Source: Yersinia hibernica (GTDB lineage: Bacteria; Pseudomonadota; Gammaproteobacteria; Enterobacterales; Enterobacteriaceae). Taken from it: 64,000 bases of DNA. Numbering within the stretch: the stretch's first letter is position 1; each line of letters opens with the position of its first letter. The DNA lies in contig NZ_CP032487.1 of assembly GCF_004124235.1 (NCBI RefSeq), positions 4,588,001 to 4,652,000 on the forward strand, written 5' to 3'. The position numbers were made by a program, and so were the translations under genes. Positions 9,415-19,276 of this stretch are shown piece by piece. Below the pieces are notes generated by a model. It saw only the letters and a list, made by a program, of their open reading frames with translations. It was not told the origin of the DNA and did no database searches.

Positions 9415-10614
9415 TTATATCTTTAACTGCTTTTTATTTTTATTACCAAAAATAGCAATCTCACCTTTATGATTTTCAATGGGTTTATCAACTCTTATTT
9501 TTATATTCTTACCGTGCGAGTATATTTTACCACGATTATTAATCAAACTTCCCGCAACTATATCTACTGCTGAATTATCATTTGATTTGCTGACTTTTAT
9601 TTTTCCATCGATATTATTGATCACACCACCACTATATAGCAGCATAGCCCCAGCTGTTATGCTTCCCAAACGATTGTCTATATTTGCACCTGCTACCATT
9701 TGGAGTGCACTGGCTGATTGGATGTAATTTCTATTGATGATATTTCCTTCGGTAATAATACGTATCTTATTGGCATACATCCCCCCCATAACCTTAACAC
9801 TGTCGATGTTATCTGGCGGACTTAGATGGGAAACTAATGAAGAGATACCCATCCTTTCACCAGGAGATGCCAATCTTATTATTTTTTTTCCTGCAATAAC
9901 AAAGAGATCATCCGCAAAAATATCGCCTTTAATTTTTAATGAATCAGTGAACAAATCGAGATAGGCTGAGCCTTTATTTTTCCCTTTGTGACTAAATCCC
10001 AGACTGTTAAATTCCCCCTTATTAATATTTATTTGCCCACCCTGGACTTCAAAACCTTGCAGCTTGTTATTATGACTGAAATATGCACCACCTGTGGTTA
10101 GTGTCAGATGAGATATATTATTAAATGAACACCCATTACAATCAATACCTGATGGGTTAGCAATAATAACATGGGCATCCTGGCCTGAAAGCGTCACCGT
10201 TCCATTTAAAAGACTTTTTTGTGGGGACCTCACCTCATTTAAAATTATTTTTGCAGCAGCTCCTGCCAAGTTTGGATTACCATTATTCTCCTTGGATAGT
10301 ATATTGTTTAGTACAATGGTATCACTAAAATGAGGCGCATCGAATTGAGTAAATTTATTATGTGATAAACCGTTTCCATCAGGTGCTGTAATATTTACAT
10401 CCACTCTATGACCACAACCTTTCACAGATCGACAAGGAACAACAGAAGGCCAAGGGGTAGATTCAACTTTTATATTAGCTTGTTGTTCTATAGGTGCCTG
10501 ACTATCAGCAACAATACTTGCAGCATTTGTTATTGATACACTACTGAAAGAAAATAAAATAGCCAGTGATAGTGTTGATACTACTTCCCCTGTATATATG
10601 CAGTTTACATTCAT
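9415..10614 (-). CDS. short TpsA exoprotein, haemagglutinin N-terminal (TPS) domain
   Basis: Second TpsA-like protein, 399 residues, first gene of the locus. The signal peptide ends near SITNAAS; the TPS domain shows NPNL, IILNEV, AHVIIANPSGIDC and the CNGC pair, then a few degenerate beta-helix repeats and a Lys-rich end. It is clearly related to the 6036-7454 product but not a recent copy: the shared motifs sit in divergent sequence. No C-terminal functional domain is present. It is either a natural short exoprotein or the surviving N-terminus of a large one; no remnant of a longer coding region was seen downstream. Confidence 0.8.
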   Translation of the reverse strand: MNVNCIYTGEVVSTLSLAILFSFSSVSITNAASIVADSQAPIEQQANIKVESTPWPSVVPCRSVKGCGHRVDVNITAPDGNGLSHNKFTQFDAPHFSDTIVLNNILSKENNGNPNLAGAAAKIILNEVRSPQKSLLNGTVTLSGQDAHVIIANPSGIDCNGCSFNNISHLTLTTGGAYFSHNNKLQGFEVQGGQININKGEFNSLGFSHKGKNKGSAYLDLFTDSLKIKGDIFADDLFVIAGKKIIRLASPGERMGISSLVSHLSPPDNIDSVKVMGGMYANKIRIITEGNIINRNYIQSASALQMVAGANIDNRLGSITAGAMLLYSGGVINNIDGKIKVSKSNDNSAVDIVAGSLINNRGKIYSHGKNIKIRVDKPIENHKGEIAIFGNKNKKQLKI

Positions 10615-10854
10615 AATACATTCCTTATTTAAATAAATAATAGCGATTAATTATAAAAATGCTTTTAGTAAAAAGCGCATATAATTACCTACTTTAGGGC
10701 TAGAAAAGTCAACGCAATCAATAAGACATAATATATTTCATGAGAAACAATAAATATAAATTTGGAATGCGATAAATATTTTAACAACTAGAAAAATAGA
10801 GATATTTAAAGAAGTTTTGAGAATTAGAATGATAAAATAATACTATTCAGACAC
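10615..10854. other. AT-rich gap upstream of tps locus
   Basis: Very AT-rich; presumably holds the tps promoter on the minus strand. No gene and no copy of the tRNA-Pro 3' end were found here. Confidence 0.4.
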
Positions 10855-10886
10855 AAAAAAACCCTGACATTGCTGTCAGGGTTTTT
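10855..10886 (-). terminator. rho-independent terminator of tRNA-Pro
   Basis: Stem CCCTGACA / TGTCAGGG (10862-10869 and 10874-10881) lies 6 bp beyond the tRNA 3' end and is followed on the minus strand by seven T residues. Confidence 0.9.
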
Positions 10887-10891
10887 AAATT

Positions 10892-10968
10892 TGGTCGGCG
10901 AGAGAGGATTCGAACCTCCGACCCACTGGTCCCAAACCAGTTGCGCTACCAAGCTGCGCTACTCGCCG
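10892..10968 (-). tRNA. proM: tRNA-Pro (anticodon UGG)
   Basis: A 77-nt cloverleaf: acceptor CGGCGAG/CTCGCCG, D arm with AGCTTGGTAGC, anticodon arm CTGGTTTGGGACCAG with TGG anticodon, T arm GGAGGTTCGAATCCTC, and encoded CCA. It matches E. coli proM closely. It lies between dpp and eptB, as a proline tRNA does in E. coli, with the tps and uhp loci inserted around it. Confidence 0.96.
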
Positions 10969-11083
10969 AATCGGGGCGCATCTTACTGCGGCGCGTCTAG
11001 GGCGTCAATCACTTTTTAACAACCCGTCAGTGACTGTTGCTAAAAGCATCATTTTGGCCAAAACTGAATCATTCGAGCCAACA

Positions 11084-12415
11084 TCAAGCTTCAGCGTGTT
11101 TCAGTTGTGGTGATTGCGCGCGTAAGAATGGCAGTAAGAAGAAAGCAGATAAGCAAGCGGCCACGGAAATAACCACAAAGAAACCATTCCAGTGCCAAAT
11201 CTCCATAACGCGAGCAATAGGGTAACCTGATAAAGCAGCACCTAAGTAAGCAAATAACCCAACAAAACCTGTGGCTGCGCCCGCCGCATCTTTATGTGAA
11301 CATTCAGCAGCGGCCATGCCAATGAGCATCTGCGGGCCAAAAATAAAGAAGCCGATGGCGAAGAAACACCCCGCCTGCAAGACATAACTGACTCCCGGCA
11401 TAATCCACAATGATGCGACAGATAGAAAGATGCCGATAGCGAATATCAGATTCATCGGCCCCCGGTTACCACGGAACCATTTATCTGAGCCCCAACCGGC
11501 GACCAGTGAGCCGATAAATCCGCCCACTTCAAATAATGAAATTGCTGAGTTGGCCGTCATTAATGAATAGCCTTTCTCTTGCGTCAAATAGAGGTTTCCC
11601 CAGTCATTGATCGCCGTACGGACGATATAAACCAGCACATAGGAAACCGCCAGCAACCAGATATATTTATTGGTTAAGACATAGCGTTTGACTATTTCTT
11701 TGTTTGATAGCCCTTGGCCTTCAGATTCCTGCACCAGCTCCATGGCATCATTACGCCACTTGCCTACACTTGGCAGCCCCATGGTGCTAGGTTTATCACG
11801 CAGTCGCCAGCACATCAGTAAACCAATTACCACACCGATAATGCCTGGAATAATCATGCCGTAGCGCCAGCTAAAGTGCAGAGAAATAAAGCCAACTAGC
11901 AAGGGAATTAATGCGCCACCAAAGTTATGTGAAGTATTCCAGATTGCCCACCAACTGCCACGTTCCGAGCGGGAATACCAGCTGGTCAATATTTTAGAGC
12001 ATGGCGGCCAGCCCCACCCTTGGAAGAAGGCATTAATGACCCACAAGGTACCAAATACCAGCAATGAAGAACTCATGCCAAACAGGATATTAATTATCCC
12101 AGTCATGACCAAACCAATACCCATAAAATAACGTGGATTTGAGCGGTCGCTGATCATCCCCGAAATAAACTTAGAACAACCATAAGTGATATAAAATAGC
12201 GTACCTAAAATCCCAACATCTGACATCGTTAGGCCTAAGTCGCTAAGCATGGCTGGCATAATGAAATTGAAGCTTTTACGTGTGAAATAAAAAGCTGCAT
12301 AGCCAATGTACATTGTCCACATTAACTGGATACGCCAGTATTTGTAAGACGAATCAATCTGTTCCTGATTGGTTACCACTGGTATGTTATCGCGACTTTT
12401 GAGGAAAGACCACAT
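11084..12415 (-). CDS. uhpC: hexose-phosphate sensor/receptor UhpC
   Basis: Membrane protein of the major facilitator (organophosphate:Pi antiporter) family that senses external glucose-6-phosphate and activates UhpB. The protein has 443 residues and 12 predicted helices, with the family segments YIGYAAFYFTRKSFNF near the N-terminus and FFQGWGWPPCSKILTSWYSR near 130. It resembles UhpC rather than the transporter UhpT in its C-terminal half and by lying directly after uhpB. No uhpT follows: the next gene downstream is tRNA-Pro. Confidence 0.9.
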   Translation of the reverse strand: MWSFLKSRDNIPVVTNQEQIDSSYKYWRIQLMWTMYIGYAAFYFTRKSFNFIMPAMLSDLGLTMSDVGILGTLFYITYGCSKFISGMISDRSNPRYFMGIGLVMTGIINILFGMSSSLLVFGTLWVINAFFQGWGWPPCSKILTSWYSRSERGSWWAIWNTSHNFGGALIPLLVGFISLHFSWRYGMIIPGIIGVVIGLLMCWRLRDKPSTMGLPSVGKWRNDAMELVQESEGQGLSNKEIVKRYVLTNKYIWLLAVSYVLVYIVRTAINDWGNLYLTQEKGYSLMTANSAISLFEVGGFIGSLVAGWGSDKWFRGNRGPMNLIFAIGIFLSVASLWIMPGVSYVLQAGCFFAIGFFIFGPQMLIGMAAAECSHKDAAGAATGFVGLFAYLGAALSGYPIARVMEIWHWNGFFVVISVAACLSAFFLLPFLRAQSPQLKHAEA

Positions 12416-12509
12416 ATTGAACCTCAGAGTATTATATAAGTGCGGTCATCATGGTGCGCGCACGCGCGAAACTAATTAGGGAAATTCCCACTATAAACGA
12501 GAATATTTC

Positions 12510-14039
12510 CTAGTTTTCCTTAGCAGGAGTGGAAACTGTGGGCAGGATCACATTTAAGCAAGTGCCCTGATTCACACTTAAGCTAAAGCTCCCACCTAAT
12601 GCACTCACCCGTGATTGCATACCACGCAATCCGTAACCTGGCGTTAATGTCGCCAAATCCACACCTTTGCCATTATCACGGATAGTGAGATATATATTCT
12701 GATTATCCTGTGTCGCATTAATCTCAATCCGGTTGGCAGCCCCATGACGATATGCGTTGGTCACACCTTCTTGGCAGATGCGATATAACGTAATTTTCAG
12801 TGTTTCATCAATTGAATAATCATCCAGTTGCCAGTGTAGCACCCCCACAACTGACTGATCTTGTGGGATAAGCTCACGCATCAATGCTGCAATAGCCCCC
12901 GATAATGGCAAATCATTTAATGCTGCGGGCCATAATTTAGCTAAAACATCATGCACACCATCGTAAACCCGTAAAGCCAGTATCTCTATCATTTCGGCAC
13001 TGGTTAAAACCTGAGGTTGTGCTGTTAACCGTTTGATAATACTGGCTTGAGTACGGATGACTGTCACAGTCTGCCCTACCTCATCATGCAACTCACGCGC
13101 AACATCGCGGCGGGCATGCTCCTCTGTCACGACCAAGGCTTTGGCTAATTCACGATTTTCATTCAGCCGGATTTGTAATTGCTGATTTAACTCCCGCTGC
13201 CGCTGGATTCCAGCGCCTAATAATAAGCCAGTCAAACTCTGCGCTAATAATGACAACAGTAAATCACGGTGTGAATTTAATTCAACCGGGGTGTTAATCA
13301 ATAACACCATGCCATTGAGTAGCGTTGCCACAACGGCCCCTTGCCAGCCATAACGGTAAGACATAAATACAATCGGAATAGCCAGACAGAAAGGGGCAAA
13401 TAAATATAAATCTGACTCGGTAATATGGTGTTGCAGCCAAATACTCAATGCAAACAGCAGCAGATACCACATAATGTGGTTCAAACGCAGATTAATCGGT
13501 TTATGGATCAGCCCCGGTTCCAAAGGCGTCCAGATTTGGCGCGCTAGATAATGCCACAATAACAGGCAAATCGGCGCAATAGTTAAACCGCCAACCAGCC
13601 CCAATAACAGTGCCATCGCCCCCTGTTGACTGGCAATTTGCCATCCCAACGCCTGTATCAATGCAGCCCCGATAATAACGGCCCCCTGCATTAACGGCCA
13701 TTTCCATTCACTGCCATTTTTCTGATGGCGTAATAACCACGGGGATGCAAAAACCGCTAACAAGGTCGTCGCCAGCAGCAATGGAATCGCGAACCACAAT
13801 AACTCTGGGAAACCAAACTGCTCCGTTAGCAGCCACCATAATAAGGCGTCACCGAGGAGAATTCCCGGCCAGTATTGCCGTGGGCTTTGCAATAAAATAC
13901 CCATACGTAGGCCGAACGGAAATAGCAGCAAGGCCTGTAAGGGCCTATCAACCAACTGTGTACCAACAGACCATAAACAGAAAGCCGCGGTAATATAAAT
14001 AAAGAATAATGCCAGCAGCATAATTAAACGCTGCATCAT
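12510..14039 (-). CDS. uhpB: sensor histidine kinase UhpB
   Basis: Membrane kinase that, when stimulated by UhpC, phosphorylates UhpA. It has 509 residues: eight or so hydrophobic segments in the first 280 (MASE1-like), then a HisKA_3 dimerisation helix with the phospho-acceptor in [14 protein letters not shown] and an HATPase with [17 protein letters not shown] and [10 protein letters not shown]. Its start overlaps the uhpA stop by 4 bp (ATGA). A 94-bp gap separates it from uhpC. Confidence 0.92.
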   Translation of the reverse strand: MMQRLIMLLALFFIYITAAFCLWSVGTQLVDRPLQALLLFPFGLRMGILLQSPRQYWPGILLGDALLWWLLTEQFGFPELLWFAIPLLLATTLLAVFASPWLLRHQKNGSEWKWPLMQGAVIIGAALIQALGWQIASQQGAMALLLGLVGGLTIAPICLLLWHYLARQIWTPLEPGLIHKPINLRLNHIMWYLLLFALSIWLQHHITESDLYLFAPFCLAIPIVFMSYRYGWQGAVVATLLNGMVLLINTPVELNSHRDLLLSLLAQSLTGLLLGAGIQRQRELNQQLQIRLNENRELAKALVVTEEHARRDVARELHDEVGQTVTVIRTQASIIKRLTAQPQVLTSAEMIEILALRVYDGVHDVLAKLWPAALNDLPLSGAIAALMRELIPQDQSVVGVLHWQLDDYSIDETLKITLYRICQEGVTNAYRHGAANRIEINATQDNQNIYLTIRDNGKGVDLATLTPGYGLRGMQSRVSALGGSFSLSVNQGTCLNVILPTVSTPAKEN

Positions 14040-14626
14040 AGATTCAATACCTGTTTGGCCAGTTCAACATTATTACTGACCCCCAGTTTGGCAAATAAAT
14101 TAGCGCGATGTACATGAACCGTTTTAGGTGACAAGCCAAGTGACTCGGCAATCTCGCGCACCTCCATTCCCTGAGCTAATAACACCGCAACTTCGCGCTC
14201 CCTGCGCGTTAAGGGATCAACAGCAATACGCGCTAATTGTTGGGCAATTTCAGGCATCAGATAGACACCACCACTGCCTACCGTGCGGACGGCAGAGACC
14301 AAATCTTCCGGTTTACAACGTTTGGAGAGAAAACCTCTCGCCCCGCGCTCGAGCGCCATTTCGACTAGCGCCGGGCTGTCATGCATCGATAGCATAATGA
14401 CCCCCATTCCTGAGGGGAGGTCTTTCAATAAATCCAAGCCACTTTCATCGGGCATAGAAATATCGCAAATACAGATATTCGCTTGGAGACTCGGCAACCC
14501 AAGGCGAGCCTGCTTTGCTGAGCTGAATTCACCCACCACCTGGATATCATCCTCGAGAGAAAGTAATTGGGCAAAACCTGAGCGCACGATGTCGTGATCA
14601 TCAATAAAAGCAACACGGTAAGTCAC
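14036..14626 (-). CDS. uhpA: response regulator UhpA
   Basis: NarL/FixJ-type transcription factor of the sugar-phosphate uptake system, 196 residues. The receiver domain has the acidic pair in FIDDHDIV and the phospho-Asp in [10 protein letters not shown]; the C-terminal LuxR-type helix-turn-helix is at about 135-190 ([32 protein letters not shown]). Its usual single target is uhpT, which is not in the window, so the gene it controls must be elsewhere or may have changed. Confidence 0.93.
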   Translation of the reverse strand: MTYRVAFIDDHDIVRSGFAQLLSLEDDIQVVGEFSSAKQARLGLPSLQANICICDISMPDESGLDLLKDLPSGMGVIMLSMHDSPALVEMALERGARGFLSKRCKPEDLVSAVRTVGSGGVYLMPEIAQQLARIAVDPLTRREREVAVLLAQGMEVREIAESLGLSPKTVHVHRANLFAKLGVSNNVELAKQVLNL

Positions 14627-14738
14627 GGAAGACTCCAGCCGAGAAGGAACTCAATCTGGAGTATACAGCAAGCTTATAATTACAATGTGGATAGGTATCA
14701 AAAATCAATCAATATCGGATTATACCTGTATCCAGGTG

Positions 14739-16430
14739 TTAAATTGCGGGCTGAATATGTCGTGTTGGGGCCTGGCACCAGTTATTGCTGGCATTAATTC
14801 CACCATCGGGTGAGGTATAGCCTAAACAGCCGAGGATGGAGTCAAACAATTCAATCTGTCGATGGTTTTTGCCAATGCGCTGCTCAGCTTGTAGTTGCTC
14901 AAAAGCGCTGAGACTGGCCGGCTGTGCCAGAAACTTATCGGATGCCCAGACCATCAGTGGCACGCGAAATTGCTCTGGTGGCGCCATTTCCCGCGGGGTG
15001 CCGTGGAAGTGAGAATTATCGTCGATAGATTCCCCATGATCTGCGGCATAGAATACCAACGCTTTCTTATCACGCAGTTGATCAATCACATTCGCAATAA
15101 ATGAATCGGTGTACAACACACTGTTATCAAAAGCATTCACCAGTTGCTGTTTACTGCAAAAATCATCCACACCCATACATTCGGGCTGATAGAGGGCATA
15201 GCTACGCGGGTAGCGCTGGGAATAAAGATAATGTGAGCCTTTAGTGTGCAACACCACTAAATGCTTGCCCACAGGATAGCGCGCCAGAGATTCTTTCAGT
15301 TCATCGACCAGTAGCATATCATCCACCGGCTTATCATCATTACGTTTCTCAGAAGCAATCAATTCGCGGAATGAATAGTTATCGACATTCGCATTATTGT
15401 AGAACCACATCTCACTCTGCATCGCGAACAATTCGGAAGTGAAGCCCAAGGATTTCATCACAGCGAACACATTTTGCTCTTTCAGAGTCCGTTGTGGATT
15501 CTCTTCTGCCCCGCCTTCACGCACAAACATACAGCGCAATGAAAGTTTGGTGGAGGTATCACAAGATGTGCCGCGAAAAGCGACTAAATTCTTTTCTTTA
15601 CTTAGGCGCGGGGTGGTGTCGCGTGAATATCCCAATAACCCCATATGATCCCAACGCGTTGTTTCACCAATGATAAATACCACATAAGTGTCATCAATTC
15701 CGGCGGGTGCAATATAAGTATGATGTTCGGCGGGGTCATATAATGTCGCCGCATCATACTTTTCATCATATTGGGTATAAGCATATAAACCCAATGCTGC
15801 CAACCAGTTAGACGGCAGATAGGAGTGAGCAACTACCCCGCCATAACTCGGTAAATCCACCGTGTTCAGTTGTTCATCCGCATGTTGTACTTTATCCAGA
15901 TAGCGAAGCGGTAACCACACCAATGCAACAACAGCCACCATCAGTAATATTGGTTTGATGCGCTGGCCTGGCGTGCGGAATTGTTCGAGCAAAGTGAACT
16001 GTAAGGTATTTTTCCAGATAAGCAGCACAGGCAGTGCGCTGACGACAACCATCCAGATAACAAAATGAAGCCCGATAACCTCTTTTGATAAATCAGTATC
16101 CGTGGTCAAAACGGAAATAACGATGCCATAGCCAATCACGACATTGAAAAAAGTCATGTAATAACTGGCTGCAACAGAAATTAGCACCAGAAGGGTGGCC
16201 ACGACACGATAAAACCGTCTTCCCCCGAGGGAGATAATGCGCATAACGAAAAAGGTAAACAGAATAATGGCCATCACTTCAGTGATAGCAGACACGACTT
16301 TTATACCTTGGATGCCCTGACTAAAGGTGTCAAAACGACGATAAAAGACAGAGATATTCAGGAAAATGCCAATATAAACAGCCAACAACAAAGAAATGCT
16401 TTGCTGTGATAAAGATTTAACTCTGTCCAT
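14739..16430 (-). CDS. eptB: Kdo2-lipid A phosphoethanolamine 7''-transferase EptB
   Basis: Inner-membrane enzyme that adds phosphoethanolamine to the outer Kdo of lipopolysaccharide on the periplasmic side. It has 563 residues from the ATG at 16430 (start MDRVKSLSQQ), the length of E. coli EptB; a GTG eight codons upstream is possible but adds residues absent from relatives. Five N-terminal helices are followed by the alkaline-phosphatase-fold domain with GETTRWDHMG (Thr nucleophile), HTKGSH and YAADHGES metal ligands. The end LGCLGYTSPDGGIN is shared with E. coli. It is close to dpp in both genomes. Confidence 0.93.
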   Translation of the reverse strand: MDRVKSLSQQSISLLLAVYIGIFLNISVFYRRFDTFSQGIQGIKVVSAITEVMAIILFTFFVMRIISLGGRRFYRVVATLLVLISVAASYYMTFFNVVIGYGIVISVLTTDTDLSKEVIGLHFVIWMVVVSALPVLLIWKNTLQFTLLEQFRTPGQRIKPILLMVAVVALVWLPLRYLDKVQHADEQLNTVDLPSYGGVVAHSYLPSNWLAALGLYAYTQYDEKYDAATLYDPAEHHTYIAPAGIDDTYVVFIIGETTRWDHMGLLGYSRDTTPRLSKEKNLVAFRGTSCDTSTKLSLRCMFVREGGAEENPQRTLKEQNVFAVMKSLGFTSELFAMQSEMWFYNNANVDNYSFRELIASEKRNDDKPVDDMLLVDELKESLARYPVGKHLVVLHTKGSHYLYSQRYPRSYALYQPECMGVDDFCSKQQLVNAFDNSVLYTDSFIANVIDQLRDKKALVFYAADHGESIDDNSHFHGTPREMAPPEQFRVPLMVWASDKFLAQPASLSAFEQLQAEQRIGKNHRQIELFDSILGCLGYTSPDGGINASNNWCQAPTRHIQPAI

Positions 16431-16689
16431 ATAACGCAGGGTCTCCAAAGGCACTATTTGCGGCTTGAATCAATCAGACAGTGAACCCCGCCTCAGGTTC
16501 AGTACAGAGCTAATAAGCACGCTATTGATTTCAGTTACAAGAATTATCTTAACAATTCTGAGTCATGCAATCCGCGGCAGAGCGCAAAGTCCGGCTAGGA
16601 TATCTCTGCTCAATCAGCAGTAAATTGGGGGAAAAAGCACGATATGCCCACAAGATAATTCTCATGGGATTTTGCTTGGGGATAGTGAT

Positions 16690-17115
16690 TTATTTGATAT
16701 TCAACGTGACTTCAATATTGCCGCGCGTTGCATTGGAGTATGGGCAAACAACATGGGCTTTCTTCACTAAATCCTCAGCCACACTGCGTTCAATACCCGG
16801 CAGGCTGATATCTAGTTGCACTTCAATACCAAAACCCGTTGGAATGGCACCAATACCGACTGTTCCTTCAATGCTGGCGTCGTCAGGCACTTTCACTTTT
16901 TCTTTTGCTGCCACAAACTTCAAGGCTCCCAGAAAACAAGCAGAGTAACCAGCAGCAAACAACTGTTCTGGGTTAGTCACCGCGCCACCGGCCCCGCCCA
17001 TCTCTTTTGGCACACCCAATTTCACATCCAGTACACCATCAGAGGATGTTGCTCGACCATCACGGCCACCAGTGGCTTTCGCTTTGGCGCGGTATACGAC
17101 TTTTTCAATAGACAT
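16690..17115 (-). CDS. ohr: organic hydroperoxide resistance protein Ohr
   Basis: Cytoplasmic thiol peroxidase of the OsmC/Ohr family, 141 residues, reducing organic hydroperoxides with lipoylated partners. The two catalytic cysteines are in [11 protein letters not shown] (about residue 60) and [13 protein letters not shown] (about 124), and the basic residue expected near the N-terminus is present. Ohr rather than OsmC is chosen from the [13 protein letters not shown] segment and length. No OhrR gene is adjacent. A single-gene unit. Confidence 0.9.
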   Translation of the reverse strand: MSIEKVVYRAKAKATGGRDGRATSSDGVLDVKLGVPKEMGGAGGAVTNPEQLFAAGYSACFLGALKFVAAKEKVKVPDDASIEGTVGIGAIPTGFGIEVQLDISLPGIERSVAEDLVKKAHVVCPYSNATRGNIEVTLNIK

Positions 17116-17186
17116 GATGCATTCCTTTCCGGGTCAATAAAGATGAAGAACATCTACGATTTGAAAGTATGACACTCATTATGAAA

Positions 17187-17206
17187 AAGCCCCCAATCGG
17201 GGGCTT
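17187..17206 (-). terminator. rho-independent terminator after the hydrolase gene
   Basis: Arms AAGCCCCC and GGGGGCTT with an AATC loop form a perfect 8-bp stem 27 bp after the stop of the 17233-18696 gene, followed by TTTTT on the minus strand. Confidence 0.9.
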
Positions 17207-17232
17207 AGAAACACTATCATTTATAAAAACTA

Positions 17233-18696
17233 TTATTTAGCGGGGACATCTATCTTGTCGTCTATGCGTTGCAACATATATGGATAGAATGGATTAGATG
17301 AGATACGCATCAGTGAATCCAATCCCACGACCAGCACGGCCCGCTCGCCACGTGCGGCGAATGTCCCTAGGCTGATACCGTATTGATCACGCGGCTCAGG
17401 GTAGCGACCATAGAGCGAATCACTCATTGGGAATGGTAACGCCACATGAGATAGCGAGAAAATATCCGGCGGATAAATCAATCCAGTCGGGACAGAGGTC
17501 TCATTGGTTTGCCCTGCCAGGGTTGTTAACGCCACCGTTTCATTACTTTGCGGTGAAACGTTGGTAATAATGGTGACGCTATAATTACGCGGCGGTGGCG
17601 GTAATAAACGGGCCAAAGCTGTATAAGAAGAACTTCTTAATAGCGGGCCAAAACTGGCTGCGCGGTTCAAGTCGAACAGCACCACCTCACTCCCATTCTT
17701 CGGCAAGTGGTTATAAAGAGCCGTCACAACCGCGCGGGTACTGACCGTTGAATCCATCAATGATTGGAAAGTCAGAATTGGCGGTAACTCTTCCATTTTA
17801 TTATTTCTGGCATCACGCGCTATTTGCTGTTGCAAAACGGACGTCAGTAAATAGGACTGGCGAGCAGCATTCACCGGGAAAGAGTTATATTTGAACGGAT
17901 TAAACTCGGGCACAATCCCAAGCCAAGCTGCTTTCGCAAAGGCAGGGAAAATAGCTGGCCAACCGGCAATACCGGCAAAACGTGCAAAGCTTGTTACTCC
18001 AATCATTGGAGATATCAATATAACTCGCTCAGGTTTTGCCAGTGCCGGATCATCCAGTGAATCCAAGGTGTACTTCATTGCCAACGCGCCGCCATTAGAA
18101 AAACCAATGACATGCAATGGTAAATCCGGGCCGCTCAGGGCTTTCGCTTCACGAACAGCAAGGCGTGTAGCGGCTAACCAATCCTGCCAATCCACATCAG
18201 TCAAAGCGCCGGGGACGGTACCATGAGCAGGCAAACGAATACCAATAGCAACAAAACCACGCTCGCGATAATTTTCCGCAATATGGCGCAAACTATAGGG
18301 TGTGTCAGTTAAACCATGCAGTAATACGACGGCACCTTTAGGTTTACCTTCCGGTTGCAGAATGTAAGAGCGGTTCCAGTCATTTTTAAAATGAGGCGGA
18401 TAAATCGCGCTACCAGAATAATAACGATTAAGCGGAACCTGTGCTCCCGGCTCCAGTTTTTCGGTCACATTAATCCGAACTTCATCGAAAAGCGCATTTT
18501 CAGCTTTTATGTAATCTGCCCAATTGGCTTTATCAATTTCGGCGGCGCGCATATCATGAGGAACAAACGTGTGCCAAAGCTCAAGTTTCGGGCCACGTTG
18601 TGTATCGTAAATGCGTATTGCCAGTATGGTAACGGACATTACCACCAAAACCAGAACAATCCGTTTAATCCACCGTTTAATGGCTATGGCAGGCAT
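17233..18696 (-). CDS. membrane-anchored alpha/beta hydrolase
   Basis: Protein of 487 residues with a single N-terminal membrane segment (about 9-27, after MPAIAIKRWIKR) and a hydrolase domain probably facing the periplasm. The fold is shown by the oxyanion HG in VLLHGLTDTPYS, the nucleophile elbow GFSNGG, a probable acid in LMDSTVS and a His in SLSHVALPF near the C-terminus. It resembles the serine aminopeptidase/monoacylglycerol lipase (S33) group. The substrate is unknown. It stands alone with its own terminator. Confidence 0.75.
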   Translation of the reverse strand: MPAIAIKRWIKRIVLVLVVMSVTILAIRIYDTQRGPKLELWHTFVPHDMRAAEIDKANWADYIKAENALFDEVRINVTEKLEPGAQVPLNRYYSGSAIYPPHFKNDWNRSYILQPEGKPKGAVVLLHGLTDTPYSLRHIAENYRERGFVAIGIRLPAHGTVPGALTDVDWQDWLAATRLAVREAKALSGPDLPLHVIGFSNGGALAMKYTLDSLDDPALAKPERVILISPMIGVTSFARFAGIAGWPAIFPAFAKAAWLGIVPEFNPFKYNSFPVNAARQSYLLTSVLQQQIARDARNNKMEELPPILTFQSLMDSTVSTRAVVTALYNHLPKNGSEVVLFDLNRAASFGPLLRSSSYTALARLLPPPPRNYSVTIITNVSPQSNETVALTTLAGQTNETSVPTGLIYPPDIFSLSHVALPFPMSDSLYGRYPEPRDQYGISLGTFAARGERAVLVVGLDSLMRISSNPFYPYMLQRIDDKIDVPAK

Positions 18697-19009
18697 GGGT
18701 AGTTACTCCGTATGTATATAATTTTTTTCATCATTAAGGCCACTTTATCACCATCTGGTCATATCGTACTTTAAACGCAAAGCATTATCTTGGTATATAG
18801 TGCAGTATTAATAAAATTGGCATCCAGTCATTACTGTCAAAGAAACAATCTTAAACAGCTTAATTCCCCATTATCCACCTCATTTCACGATAGTATTAAA
18901 TAAACGGGTTTAACTTTATTACGGTTACTTTATATCAGAGTTGCTGATTTACAGAATAACATGCCCTGAAAACGACCGAATCTACTCTCGAACAGACCCC
19001 TTCCACTAG
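18697..19009. other. AT-rich intergenic region
   Basis: Upstream of the hydrolase gene on the minus strand; should contain its promoter. No gene was recognised. Confidence 0.35.
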
Positions 19010-19276
19010 AGAAGAGTTGATTATCTTCGATTTCATCGCCCTTATGAGTATGAGTCTAATCCTTTCGAGAATGGTTGGTTTACATTGAAAACAGAAGCCT
19101 TGGCAGGGAATGTGATGGGTGGAGTCAAGTTGGGCATTTATCCCTTTATTCTGCTGGATTTGGCTTTTAAGTACACCCCATACCTGAAAAATAAATCGGG
19201 CCAAAAAATACTATTATCAGTGGCCCAATTAAAATCTACCGAACCTACGCTTCGCTGTTTTCCACTCGCTCTGTAA
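19010..19276 (+). pseudogene. unidentified protein-like open frame, possible gene remnant
   Basis: From just after a TAG at 19007, one frame stays open for 88 codons and reads like protein: VDYLRFHRPYEYESNPFENG, then GGVKLGIYPFILLDLAFKY. The only start codon in a plausible place is a TTG at 19085 without a ribosome site, and the 3' end runs into the permease gene on the other strand. I do not recognise the family. It may be a decayed gene or chance. Confidence 0.25.

Noticed and set aside
18935..19204. 89-codon minus-strand frame beside the permease gene
   Set aside because: No start support; the opposite strand has the more protein-like frame, itself uncertain.
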